Of a stretch of DNA of 64,000 nt, positions 44,598 through 52,936 are shown one piece after another. Position 1 is the first letter of the stretch; each line of letters begins with the position of its first letter. A program made the position numbers and the translations under genes. The notes beneath the pieces were generated by a model. That model was not told the DNA's origin, made no database searches, and saw only the letters and a list, made by a program, of their open reading frames with translations. Origin of the DNA: Mycolicibacterium arenosum (GTDB lineage Bacteria; Actinomycetota; Actinomycetes; Mycobacteriales; Mycobacteriaceae). Where the stretch lies: positions 287,475 to 351,474 of the forward strand of contig NZ_JANDBD010000009.1 in assembly GCF_024320865.1 (NCBI RefSeq). The letters run 5' to 3'.

Positions 44598-47118
44598 CGA
44601 AGGGCGCCACAGCAGGTCAGCCGGCGATGCTCCGAGGGAGCAGGCGGCTGACAACGTGGCGACCCCTCCCTCGCCCCCCTCGGTGCCGCTGTCCAAGCCC
44701 GCGCCGGCACAGTCACCCGCCGACGCCAACAGCACCACGGCGATCCCCAAGCCGAATCGGCCGCCGGTCGCGCCGCCCGACGACCGCCGCACGATGGTGC
44801 TGCCGCCGGTCCCCGCCGGTCCCGTCGACCGTCCGTACCGCGATCCCGTCGAGGTCGTGAAGGCGGCACTCGACGGCGGGCCGCCGCCTCCCCGGCCACC
44901 CGCCGGCCCGCCGCCGTTCGGTGGCGGTGGAGGTGGCCCGACAGGCGGACCGCCGGGACCGAAGCCCCCCCATCAGCGCCGGGTCAACTGGAAGGTGGTG
45001 CGGCGCGTCGGCTACGCGTTGCTCGCGGCGGCGATCGTGCTGCCGATCATCACGTTCGCGATGGCCTACTTCATCGTCCAGGTGCCCAAGCCGGAGGACA
45101 TCCGGACGGCGCAGGTGTCGACCATCCTCGCCAGCGACGGCACCGAGATCGCGAAGATCATTCCGCCGGAGGGCAATCGGGTCGACGTCACGATCGACCA
45201 GATTCCACAGGCCGTGCGCGACGCGGCGATGGCCGCCGAGGACCGCGACTTCTACAGCAACCCCGGATTCTCGTTCAAGGGCTTCTTCCGCGCGTTCAAG
45301 AACAACCTCTTCGGCGGCGACCTGCAGGGCGGCTCGACCATCACCCAGCAGTACGTCAAGAACGCGTTGGTGGGTGACGCCCGCGACGGCGTCGGCGGCA
45401 TGATCCGCAAGGCCAAGGAACTCGTCATCTCCACGAAGATGGCGAACGAGTGGTCCAAGGACGCGGTGATGCAGGCCTACCTCAACATCATCTACTTCGG
45501 CCGCGGCGCGTACGGCGTCTCGGCGGCCGCGCAGGCGTACTTCGGCAAGCCCATCGAGCAGGTCAACGTGGCCGAGGGCGCACTGCTCGCCGCACTCATC
45601 CAGCGGCCGTCGACGCTCGACCCGGCCGTCGACCCCGAGGGTGCGCTCGAACGGTGGAACTGGGTGCTCGACGGCATGGTCACCATCGGCGCGCTGTCTC
45701 CGGAGGATCGGGCCGCGCAGGTGTTCCCGCCGACCACGCCGCCGGAGCAGGCGCAGCAGCAGGATCAGACGACCGGGCCCAACGGCCTCATCGAGCGGCA
45801 GGTCATGCGCGAGTTGACGGACATCTTCAACGTCAACGAGCAGCAGCTGAACACCGAGGGTCTGCAGATCACGACGACCATCGATCCGAAGGCGCAGAAG
45901 GCCGCTGAGGAGGCGGCGGCGGAGACCCTCGACGGCCAGGACCCCGACATGCGGACGGCCGTGGTGTCCATCGATCCGAGGACGGGTGGCGTGAAGGCCT
46001 ACTTCGGCGGAACCGACGCCCAGGGCTTCGATTTCGCGCAGGCGGGCCTGCCGACGGGTTCGTCGTTCAAGGTGTTCGCGTTGGTCGCCGCGCTGCAGCA
46101 GGGCATGGGCCTCGGCTATCAGGTCGACAGCTCGCCGGTCGATCTCAACGGCGTCAAGATCACCAACGTGGAGGGCGGCGGCTGCGGCACCTGCAACATC
46201 GCGGAGGCGCTGAAGCGGTCGCTGAACACCAGCTACTACCGCCTGATGCTGAAGCTGAAGAACGGACCGCAGGACGTCGCCGACGCCGCGCACGCCGCTG
46301 GCATCGCCGAGAGCTTCCCCGGCGTCGAGCACACGCTCTCCGAGGACGGCAAGGGCGGCCCGCCGTACAACGGCATCGTGCTCGGGCAGTACCAGTCGCG
46401 CGTGATCGACATGGCGTCGGCCTACGCCACGCTCGCCAACTCCGGCGTCTACCACAAGCCGCACTTCGTGCAGAGGGTCGTGAACTCCTCGGGCAAGGTG
46501 CTTTTCGACGCCGAGCAGGACAGCGAGGGCGAGCAGCGCATCGACAAGGCCGTTGCCGACAACGTGACCGCGGCCATGCAGCCGATCGCCGGCTACTCCA
46601 ACGGCCACAACCTCGCGGGCGGGCGCCCGTCGGCCGCGAAGACCGGCACGAACCAGTTGGGCGACACCGGTGACAACCGCGACGCCTGGATGGTCGGATA
46701 CACGCCGTCGCTGTCGACGGCGGTGTGGGTCGGCACAACCGAGGGCGTCAAGCCGCTGCAGAACTCGTACGGCGGAGCGGTCTACGGATCGGGTCTGCCG
46801 TCGGACATCTGGAAGGCGACGATGGACGGCGCCCTCGACGGCACCGACAACGAAACATTCCCGAAGCCAACGGAAATCGGCGGGTACGCCGGTCCGCCGG
46901 CGGCACCGCCGCCCCCACCGAGTCCGACCGTGCCGCCGCCGCCGTCGGAGACGGTGATCCAGCCGACCATCGAGCTCGCGCCCGGCATCACCATTCCGTG
47001 GGGTCCGCCGACGACGGTCCCGGCGGTACCGCCACCACCGCCGCCACCGCCCGGTGGTGACCCCAACGCCGTGGGGCAGCCGACGCCGGCGCTGACCGGG
47101 GCACCTCCGCCGCCGTGA
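44590..47118 (+). CDS. ponA1: Bifunctional penicillin-binding protein PonA1
   Basis: This 842-aa class A PBP polymerises and cross-links peptidoglycan at the poles. It has a Pro-rich cytoplasmic region (1-135), which in mycobacteria is phosphorylated by PknB, and one membrane helix (about 138-160). The GT51 glycosyltransferase has catalytic Glu217 in AAEDRDFYSNPG. The transpeptidase has SSFK (Ser491), SLN (544-546) and KTGT (684-687). A Pro-rich tail ends the protein. GTG 44590 overlaps the DUF5318 stop, and the long cytoplasmic lead supports this start. Its TGA overlaps the GTG of the next gene by 4 bases. Confidence 0.95.
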   Translation: MNSEGRHSRSAGDAPREQAADNVATPPSPPSVPLSKPAPAQSPADANSTTAIPKPNRPPVAPPDDRRTMVLPPVPAGPVDRPYRDPVEVVKAALDGGPPPPRPPAGPPPFGGGGGGPTGGPPGPKPPHQRRVNWKVVRRVGYALLAAAIVLPIITFAMAYFIVQVPKPEDIRTAQVSTILASDGTEIAKIIPPEGNRVDVTIDQIPQAVRDAAMAAEDRDFYSNPGFSFKGFFRAFKNNLFGGDLQGGSTITQQYVKNALVGDARDGVGGMIRKAKELVISTKMANEWSKDAVMQAYLNIIYFGRGAYGVSAAAQAYFGKPIEQVNVAEGALLAALIQRPSTLDPAVDPEGALERWNWVLDGMVTIGALSPEDRAAQVFPPTTPPEQAQQQDQTTGPNGLIERQVMRELTDIFNVNEQQLNTEGLQITTTIDPKAQKAAEEAAAETLDGQDPDMRTAVVSIDPRTGGVKAYFGGTDAQGFDFAQAGLPTGSSFKVFALVAALQQGMGLGYQVDSSPVDLNGVKITNVEGGGCGTCNIAEALKRSLNTSYYRLMLKLKNGPQDVADAAHAAGIAESFPGVEHTLSEDGKGGPPYNGIVLGQYQSRVIDMASAYATLANSGVYHKPHFVQRVVNSSGKVLFDAEQDSEGEQRIDKAVADNVTAAMQPIAGYSNGHNLAGGRPSAAKTGTNQLGDTGDNRDAWMVGYTPSLSTAVWVGTTEGVKPLQNSYGGAVYGSGLPSDIWKATMDGALDGTDNETFPKPTEIGGYAGPPAAPPPPPSPTVPPPPSETVIQPTIELAPGITIPWGPPTTVPAVPPPPPPPPGGDPNAVGQPTPALTGAPPPP

Positions 47119-48812
47119 CGGAACCGAACGTCGCCACGTCGCCGGAACCCGCACTCTCAGACCGGCGATCAGGTACTACTTCTCCAGCTCCGCTCGCTGA
47201 TGACCTGCGCAGTGACGACGGTCGGGACATGCCCAGCAGGACCGACGTCATCGGACGCGCGCTGTCCAACACGATCGGCGGTCCGGTGGGGCGGCACGCC
47301 CTGATCGGCAGGACCCGGTTCATGACGCCGCTGCGGGTGATGTTCATCATCGCGCTGCTGTTCCTGGCGTTCGGGTACACGACGAAGGCCGCGTGCCTGC
47401 AGTCCACCGGCACGGGACCGCCTGATCAACGCGTCGCGGTGTGGGAGAACAACCGCGCCTACTACGAGCTCTGCTATTCGGACACCGTGCCGCTGTACAC
47501 CGCTGAGATGCTGAATCTCGGTAAGTTCCCGTACAAGTCGAGCTGGACCGAGGTGGACGGCACCGGCATGGCCCGCACGCAGTACGACGGCACCCCGGCG
47601 ATCCGGTACATGGAGTATCCGGTGCTGACCGGCCTGTACCAGTACGTGTCGATGGCTCTGGCCAAGACCTACACCGCGTTGACGAAGCTGACGTCGATCC
47701 CCGTCACCGCCGAGGTGGTGATGTTCTTCAACATCTCCGCGCTGGGGTTGGCGCTCGCGTGGCTGGCCACGGTCTGGGCCACGGCGAAGATGGCCGGCCG
47801 GCGCATCTGGGACGCCGCAGTGGTGGCGGGCTCACCGCTGTTGATCTTCCACGCGTTCACCAACTTCGACGCACTGGCGGCGGCGTGCGCGGCGGGCGCG
47901 ATGCTGGCGTGGGCCCGCCGAAAACCCGCGCTGGCGGGCGTTCTCATCGGCATCGGCGTGGCCCTGAAGTTGTACCCGCTGCTGCTGTTCGTGCCGCTGC
48001 TCCTGCTCGGACTGCGTACCGGCCGACTGCGCGAGGTCTCGCGCGCGGCGCTCGTCGCGGCGGCGACATGGCTCGCGGTGAACCTGCCGATCATGGTGCT
48101 GTTCCCGCGCGGGTGGGCGGAGTTCTTCATCCTCAACACCCGGCGCGGTGACGACATGGACTCGCTGTACAACGTCGTCAAGTCGTTCACCGGCTGGCGA
48201 GGGTTCGACACCGACCTCGGATTCTGGGAACCGCCTACGATTCTCAACGGGGTGTCCGCGCTGCTGTTCGTCGCGTGCTGCGCGGCAATCGGTTACGTCG
48301 CACTCACCGCCAAGCAACGGCCCCGGCTCGCACAGTTGGCGTTCCTGGTGGTGGCGGCCTTCCTGCTGACCAACAAGGTGTGGAGCCCGCAGTACTCGCT
48401 GTGGCTGGTGCCGTTGGCGGCTCTGGCGCTACCGCACCGGCGGATCCTGTTGGCCTGGATGGCGATTGACGCACTAGTCTGGATCCCGCGCATGCTGTAT
48501 CTGCACGGCGAGCAGAACATGGGGCTGCCCCAGCAGTGGTTCACGACCACCGTGCTGCTCCGTGATGTCGCTGTGATGGCGCTGTGCGCGTTGGTCATCC
48601 GCCAGATCTACCGCCCGCAGCTGGACCTCGTCCGCTTCGGCGGTCGCATCGACGACCCCACGGGTGGCGTGTTCGACGGTGCCGCCGACTCGCCGCCCCG
48701 ATGGCTGCGGCTCAGGCCCGGTACCCCGGATGGGGCGGCTGAGGCGGATAGTGCTGAGGCGGATAATGCTGGGGCGGAGCGCTTGTCCGCTTCGCCCGGA
48801 TCCACGCGGTAG
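47115..48812 (+). CDS. GT87-like (GT-C) polytopic glycosyltransferase (Rv0051 type)
   Basis: This 565-aa integral membrane protein has about ten hydrophobic segments and the DUF2029/GT87 features: an Asp in the early loop HAFTNFDALAAAC and the VALKLYPLLLFVPLLLLG helix. GT87 enzymes use polyprenyl-phosphate sugars, for example in mannan synthesis; the donor here is unknown. The gene is coupled to ponA1 by GTGA overlap. Its last 101 bases overlap the convergent gene at 48712 and contain three 15-bp repeats encoding AEADS/AEADN/AGAER. Confidence 0.85.
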   Translation: MTEPNVATSPEPALSDRRSGTTSPAPLADDLRSDDGRDMPSRTDVIGRALSNTIGGPVGRHALIGRTRFMTPLRVMFIIALLFLAFGYTTKAACLQSTGTGPPDQRVAVWENNRAYYELCYSDTVPLYTAEMLNLGKFPYKSSWTEVDGTGMARTQYDGTPAIRYMEYPVLTGLYQYVSMALAKTYTALTKLTSIPVTAEVVMFFNISALGLALAWLATVWATAKMAGRRIWDAAVVAGSPLLIFHAFTNFDALAAACAAGAMLAWARRKPALAGVLIGIGVALKLYPLLLFVPLLLLGLRTGRLREVSRAALVAAATWLAVNLPIMVLFPRGWAEFFILNTRRGDDMDSLYNVVKSFTGWRGFDTDLGFWEPPTILNGVSALLFVACCAAIGYVALTAKQRPRLAQLAFLVVAAFLLTNKVWSPQYSLWLVPLAALALPHRRILLAWMAIDALVWIPRMLYLHGEQNMGLPQQWFTTTVLLRDVAVMALCALVIRQIYRPQLDLVRFGGRIDDPTGGVFDGAADSPPRWLRLRPGTPDGAAEADSAEADNAGAERLSASPGSTR

Positions 48813-49320
48813 TAGACGGCAGCAGCACCAGTATCAAGGTTGCGATCGGGAAGATGACACTCACGGCGTTGGTTCCACTGCTTCCGTAGGTGTATGCACT
48901 CATGGTGCTGAACATCCCCAGGCTCATTAGGCTGCTGACGATGGAGACGGCGCATCCCGCAACGACGAGCCAGCGCCCGATCATCTTGCGCAACAGCAAC
49001 ATCACCGTTCCCGGCACCAGCAACACGCCGGCCGTGACGTTGAGCAGCGCTACGGCCATCAGCCCACCCCAAAAGCCGGACTCGCCGAGGCTGGAGTCGG
49101 AGACTGCGGTGAGTCCGATCGCCATGAAGATGCCGCCGACGACGTTCACCAGCGCGCCGAGCCCGGCGAGCACACCCGCGATGATGCCCGTGGCTCCGTT
49201 GGGAGCGGCAGGCGGCGCGGGCGGGTAGCCGTAGGGCTGCTGTTGCGGATACCCCCACTGTTGGTTGCCCGGCTGCTGCACCGGAAACCCCTGACCGTAG
49301 GGCCCGTTCGGATAGTTCAC
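48712..49320 (-). CDS. Four-helix membrane protein with Tyr/Pro/Gln-rich ends
   Basis: This 202-aa protein starts with a low-complexity YPQQQPYGYPPAPP head (1-40), followed by four hydrophobic helices (about 43-170), and ends with repeats of HYPPQ. Proline/tyrosine heads of this kind are common in actinobacterial membrane proteins. The function is unknown. The last 101 bases lie antisense inside the end of the upstream glycosyltransferase gene, and the tandem 15-bp repeat there gives the HYPPQ units. ATG 49320. Confidence 0.75.
   Translation of the reverse strand: MNYPNGPYGQGFPVQQPGNQQWGYPQQQPYGYPPAPPAAPNGATGIIAGVLAGLGALVNVVGGIFMAIGLTAVSDSSLGESGFWGGLMAVALLNVTAGVLLVPGTVMLLLRKMIGRWLVVAGCAVSIVSSLMSLGMFSTMSAYTYGSSGTNAVSVIFPIATLILVLLPSTTAWIRAKRTSAPPQHYPPQHYPPQPPHPGYRA
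48738..48782. repeat. Three 15-bp tandem repeats coding on both strands
   Basis: Units at 48738-48752, 48753-48767 and 48768-48782 share the core GCTGAGGCGGATA; the third has diverged. In the forward frame they encode AEADS, AEADN, AGAER; on the reverse strand they give the HYPPQ repeats of the convergent gene. The repeat lies in the region used by both genes. Confidence 0.8.
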
Positions 49321-49380
49321 CGCTCAACCCTAACGTCGGACGGGGTGGCCGCCGCGCGGGAAAACGAGGAGGGTGGACCC

Positions 49381-49845
49381 GTGACCGAACTCCAGTTCTC
49401 CGACTCCGTCGTCGTCCACGTCGATCCCGCGCGCCTCTACGCGCTGATATCCGACGTGACGCGGATGGGGGAGTGGAGCCCGCAGTGCAGGGCGTGCTGG
49501 TGGGACGACGGCGACGGCCCGACGGTCGGCGGGTGGTTCACCGGCCGCAACGAGACGGCGGAGCGCACGTGGGAGACACGCAGCCAGGTGGTCGCCGCCA
49601 CCCCCGACCGCGAGTTCGCGTGGGAGGTCAACAACGGTTGGGTCCGCTGGGGTTTCACGCTGACGCCCGAGGGGCCGAACACGCGCCTGACGGAGTCGTG
49701 GACGTTCCTGCCGAAGGGGATCGCGGGCTTCCACGACCGCTACGGCGCGGACGCCGAGAATCAGATCGCGATCCGCACGCTGGCGGCCACCGACGGCATC
49801 CCCGCGACGCTCGCGGCGATCAAGCGCAGCGCTGAGGCGCAGTAG
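49381..49845 (+). CDS. SRPBCC (START-like) family protein
   Basis: This 154-aa protein has the SRPBCC/polyketide-cyclase fold: VHVDPARLYALISDVTRMGEWSP at the start, WETRSQVVAATPDREFAWEV in the middle and LTESWTFLP near the end. Such proteins form a deep hydrophobic pocket for a lipid or polyketide. The ligand is unknown. GTG 49381 is chosen because the fold begins there; GAGGAGGG lies upstream at 49367-49374. Confidence 0.85.
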   Translation: MTELQFSDSVVVHVDPARLYALISDVTRMGEWSPQCRACWWDDGDGPTVGGWFTGRNETAERTWETRSQVVAATPDREFAWEVNNGWVRWGFTLTPEGPNTRLTESWTFLPKGIAGFHDRYGADAENQIAIRTLAATDGIPATLAAIKRSAEAQ

Positions 49846-49893
49846 TCGCCGAAACCCCGGCTAACCAGCCACTATCGCGGATACGCTCCTCGC

Positions 49894-50661
49894 ATGCGCA
49901 CAGGGGGAGTCCTCGTTCTATCGGCCGCCGTCGTGATGCTCAGCGCGTGTTCATCGAGTGCGCCGCCACCGACGGCGAAGTCCTCCACCGCGGAGACGAC
50001 GCAGGCCTCCCCCGACGAATCGACTGCGGCGGAAGCGCCTTCGGATTCGTCCTCGTCGGCTCCAGCGGGCGAGCCGGGGGCCGTTCGGTATCTGGCACTG
50101 GGTGACTCGCTCACGCAGGGTGTGGGTGCGCCCGACGAGACGACCGGCTCCTTCCCCGCCCTGCTGGCACAACACTGGCGTGACGACGGTTGTGCCGTCG
50201 AACTGCAGAACGCCGGCATCAGCGGGTACACGGCGGGCCAGGTGCTCGAGGAGCAGGTGCCCCAGATCGCCGATTTCGAGCCCACCCTGATCACGTTCCA
50301 GGCCGGTGGCAACGATCTGGTGAACGGCGTCTCGGTGGACGACTACCGCGACAACGTCGAGGACATCCTCGACGCGGCGACCGACAGCGGTGCCCGCGTC
50401 ATCGTGCTGGCCCAGAACGAGTGGTTTCGCGCGCCCGGCGGGGAGGGCTACACGACACCCGAGGCGCGCGCCGAACTCGATGCCGTGTTGATCGAGGAGG
50501 CGCAGGACAAGGGTGCCGAGTTCGTCGACCTGCGGCCGCTGTACAAGCAGCAGGCCGACGAGAACCTCTGGGTCGAGGACGGCATCCACCCGACGCCGGA
50601 GGCCTACCAGGCGTGGTCGGACGAACTCGCCACCCTGGTGCCCGCGCCCTGCCGGGCGTAG
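49894..50661 (+). CDS. SGNH/GDSL hydrolase, lipoprotein
   Basis: This 255-aa protein has a signal peptide ending in the lipobox LSAC (lipidated Cys19), then a Ser/Thr/Ala-rich linker to about residue 60. The SGNH domain has block I GDSLTQG with the nucleophile Ser, block III GGND, and block V DGIHPTPEAY with the Asp-His pair. It is likely an outward-facing esterase or lipase on the membrane surface. The substrate is unknown. ATG 49894. Confidence 0.88.
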   Translation: MRTGGVLVLSAAVVMLSACSSSAPPPTAKSSTAETTQASPDESTAAEAPSDSSSSAPAGEPGAVRYLALGDSLTQGVGAPDETTGSFPALLAQHWRDDGCAVELQNAGISGYTAGQVLEEQVPQIADFEPTLITFQAGGNDLVNGVSVDDYRDNVEDILDAATDSGARVIVLAQNEWFRAPGGEGYTTPEARAELDAVLIEEAQDKGAEFVDLRPLYKQQADENLWVEDGIHPTPEAYQAWSDELATLVPAPCRA

Positions 50662-50791
50662 CTTCCCTGCTTGGGCGCGATTTGGCTGGTCAGCGGCGGT
50701 TCATGTAACCTTGCCCGGTTGCCGACGCAGGCGACCCTCCTGCCACGGACAGTCCGTGGCCGCACCAGACCATAGGAGGTGATGGGTTCTT

Positions 50792-51082
50792 ATGCGTCCA
50801 TACGAAATCATGGTCATCCTCGACCCCACTCTCGATGAGCGGACCGTAGCGCCGTCTCTGGAGACGTTCCTCAACGTCGTCCGCAAGGACGGCGGCAGTG
50901 TCGACAAGGTCGACATCTGGGGCCGTCGCCGGCTGGCCTACGAGATCGCCAAGCACGCCGAGGGCATCTACGCCGTCGTCGATGTGAAGGCGGAGTCCGC
51001 CACGGTGTCCGAGCTGGATCGCCAGCTCAACCTGAACGAGTCCGTGCTGCGGACCAAGGTGATGCGGACCGACAAGCACTAA
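50792..51082 (+). CDS. rpsF: 30S ribosomal protein S6
   Basis: This is a 96-aa ribosomal protein (MRPYEIMVILDPTLDERTVAPSLETF...). It binds S18 and 16S rRNA in the platform. It is the first gene of the conserved rpsF-ssb-rpsR-rplI operon. AGGAGGTGATG upstream is a very strong ribosome site, 11 bases before ATG 50792. The 130 bases before the gene hold no other gene and probably contain the operon promoter. Confidence 0.98.
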   Translation: MRPYEIMVILDPTLDERTVAPSLETFLNVVRKDGGSVDKVDIWGRRRLAYEIAKHAEGIYAVVDVKAESATVSELDRQLNLNESVLRTKVMRTDKH

Positions 51083-51165
51083 AGCGCTTGTACGTCGGGG
51101 CAGTTCCGTAGGCTCGCCTGCGACTGCTCTTCGTTCACACCGCCGAACTCACCCAGGAGGACCAC

Positions 51166-51672
51166 GTGGCTGGTGACACCGTCATCACGGTCATCGGAAA
51201 CCTGACCGCCGATCCCGAACTGCGTTTCACGCCGTCGGGTGCCGCGGTCGCGAACTTCACCGTGGCGTCGACGCCGCGCATGTTCGATCGTCAGACCAAC
51301 GAGTGGAAGGACGGCGAAGCGCTGTTCCTCCGCTGCAACATCTGGCGTGAGGCGGCGGAGAACGTGGCCGAGAGCCTCGTTCGCGGCTCGCGCGTCATCG
51401 TCAGCGGGCGGCTCAAGCAGCGTTCGTTCGAAACCCGCGAGGGCGAGAAGCGCACGGTGGTGGAGCTCGAGGTCGACGAGATCGGTCCGTCGCTGAAGTA
51501 CGCGACGGCGAGGGTGAACAAGGCCAGCCGCAGCGGCGGCGGGGGCGGCGGATTCGGCGGCGGAGGCGGCGGCGGTCAGTCCCGCAGCTCCGAGCAGCCC
51601 AAGGACGATCCGTGGGGCAGCGCCCCCGCGTCGGGATCGTTCGGCGGCGCCGAAGAAGAACCCCCCTTCTGA
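51166..51672 (+). CDS. ssb: Single-stranded DNA-binding protein
   Basis: This 168-aa SSB has an OB-fold (about 1-110; ITVIGNLTADPELRFTPSGAAVANFTVAST, LFLRCNIWREAAENVAESL), then a flexible Gly-rich linker with GGGGGGFGGGGGGG. The acidic tip EEEPPF recruits replication and repair partners. It binds ssDNA as a tetramer. GTG 51166 follows AGGAGG. It is part of the S6 operon. Confidence 0.98.
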   Translation: MAGDTVITVIGNLTADPELRFTPSGAAVANFTVASTPRMFDRQTNEWKDGEALFLRCNIWREAAENVAESLVRGSRVIVSGRLKQRSFETREGEKRTVVELEVDEIGPSLKYATARVNKASRSGGGGGGFGGGGGGGQSRSSEQPKDDPWGSAPASGSFGGAEEEPPF

Positions 51673-51704
51673 CACAACATCGTTAAAGCAAGGAAGAGAT
51701 TGTC

Positions 51705-51971
51705 ATGGCGAAGGCCAGTAGTACGAAGAGGCGTCCGGCTCCCGAGAAGCCGATCAAGACGCGCAAGTGTGTGTTCTGCTCGAAGAAGGGCAAGAACCAG
51801 GTCATCGATTACAAGGACACCGCGTTGCTGCGGACCTACATCAGCGAGCGCGGCAAGATCCGTGCGCGTCGGGTGACGGGTAACTGCGTGCAGCACCAGC
51901 GGGACATCGCGATCGCGGTCAAGAACGCCCGCGAGGTCGCGCTCCTGCCGTTCAGCTCGGCGACGCGGTAA
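51705..51971 (+). CDS. rpsR: 30S ribosomal protein S18, zinc-binding (C+) form
   Basis: This is an 88-aa S18 protein. It keeps the cysteines CVFC and NCVQH, so it is the zinc-containing C+ paralog. Mycobacteria also carry a C- S18 elsewhere, repressed by Zur, that replaces it when zinc is scarce. The rest (IDYKDTALLRTYISERGKIRARRVTG) is typical. ATG 51705 follows AAGGAAGAG. Confidence 0.97.
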   Translation: MAKASSTKRRPAPEKPIKTRKCVFCSKKGKNQVIDYKDTALLRTYISERGKIRARRVTGNCVQHQRDIAIAVKNAREVALLPFSSATR

Positions 51972-51983
51972 GGGGGCGACGAG

Positions 51984-52439
51984 ATGAAGCTGATTCTCAC
52001 CGCCGAGGTGGACCACCTGGGCATCGCCGGTGACCTCGTCGAGGTCAAGGACGGCTACGGCCGTAACTACCTGCTCCCGCGCGGGCTCGCCATCGTGGCG
52101 ACTCGCGGTGCCGAGCGGCAGGCCGAGGAGATCCGTCGGGCCCGCGAGGTCAAGACCGTGCGCGATCTCGACCACGCCAAGGAACTGCAGGCGGCCCTCG
52201 AGGCCATCGGCCCGGTGTCGCTGAAGGTCAGGACGGCCGGTAACAGCGGCAAGCTGTTCGGCTCGGTCACGCCGTCCGACGTCGTCGCGTCCATCAAGAA
52301 GGCCGGCGGACCGAACCTGGACAAGCGGACGGTCTCGCTGCCCAAGGCTCACATCAAGTCGGTCGGAACTCATCCGGTCTCGGTGCGTCTGCATCCCACC
52401 GTCAGCGTCGCAGTGTCGCTGAACGTCGAAGCGGAGTAA
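51984..52439 (+). CDS. rplI: 50S ribosomal protein L9
   Basis: This 151-aa protein has the N-terminal RNA-binding domain (MKLILTAEVDHLGIAGDLVEVKDGYGRNYLLPRGLA), a long connecting helix and the C-terminal domain (LFGSVTPSDVVASIKKAGG). It is the last gene of the S6 operon. A long hairpin at 52465-52506 follows. Confidence 0.98.
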   Translation: MKLILTAEVDHLGIAGDLVEVKDGYGRNYLLPRGLAIVATRGAERQAEEIRRAREVKTVRDLDHAKELQAALEAIGPVSLKVRTAGNSGKLFGSVTPSDVVASIKKAGGPNLDKRTVSLPKAHIKSVGTHPVSVRLHPTVSVAVSLNVEAE

Positions 52440-52464
52440 CCAGCCGCCAGGCGCCAGCGTCAAT

Positions 52465-52506
52465 AACGTCCGGGTGACGACCATGATCGGTCGACACCCG
52501 GACGTT
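52465..52506 (+). terminator. Hairpin terminator after rplI
   Basis: An 18-base stem (52465-52482 with 52489-52506, one mismatch) encloses the loop ATGATC, 25 bases after the rplI stop. It is followed by GCTGTTGT rather than a pure T-run, as usual for mycobacteria. It probably ends the ribosomal operon. Confidence 0.75.
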
Positions 52507-52639
52507 GCTGTTGTACCTGGCGAACTTTGCCTGCAACTTCCGGTGCAGCGAACCTTACGAGCTGTTAACCTTCACGCCCTCAAAGGGCAACACAACACGC
52601 CCGAGACGGCAACCTCGCCCGACACGCCGAGGCAATTCA

Positions 52640-52779
52640 CATCCACAGTTCCGCACGTCATCTGTGGTGCCCTTATCTGCGGAGATGCAAAATACCCGGC
52701 AGGTTTTACACAAGTTGTCCCCAACGACTCAACATGGCCGTCCACGGATATCCACACGCCATCCACAAGTTCATGCACA
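52640..52779. promoter_or_regulatory. Cluster of DnaA-box-like sequences upstream of dnaB
   Basis: The 497 bases between rplI and dnaB hold no convincing gene and are less GC-rich than the surroundings. They contain several near matches to the DnaA box TTGTCCACA/TTATCCACA on the plus strand: CATCCACAG (52640-52648), TTTTACACA (52704-52712), TTGTCCCCA (52715-52723), ATATCCACA (52748-52756), CCATCCACA (52759-52767), TCATGCACA (52771-52779). Each differs by one to three bases. They could let DnaA control dnaB; no function is proven. Confidence 0.5.
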
Positions 52780-52936
52780 GGGTCGTTTGGCGGCGGTTCC
52801 AGCAACACATAACGTGAGCCGTCGACGGCGCCCCGTCCTCAGTGTTGAGGCGAGTTGTCACCGGCGCGACCTACCGTCACAGTGGTAACCGTCGAATGCG
52901 TGTTCGACTGAGATGCAAAGGGGAGGTGGTCGCTCC

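Noticed and set aside
52640..52779. Chromosomal origin oriC
   Set aside because: DnaA-box-like sites are degenerate, dnaA/dnaN are not adjacent, and rsmG-parA at the other end shows oriC lies outside the window upstream of base 1.
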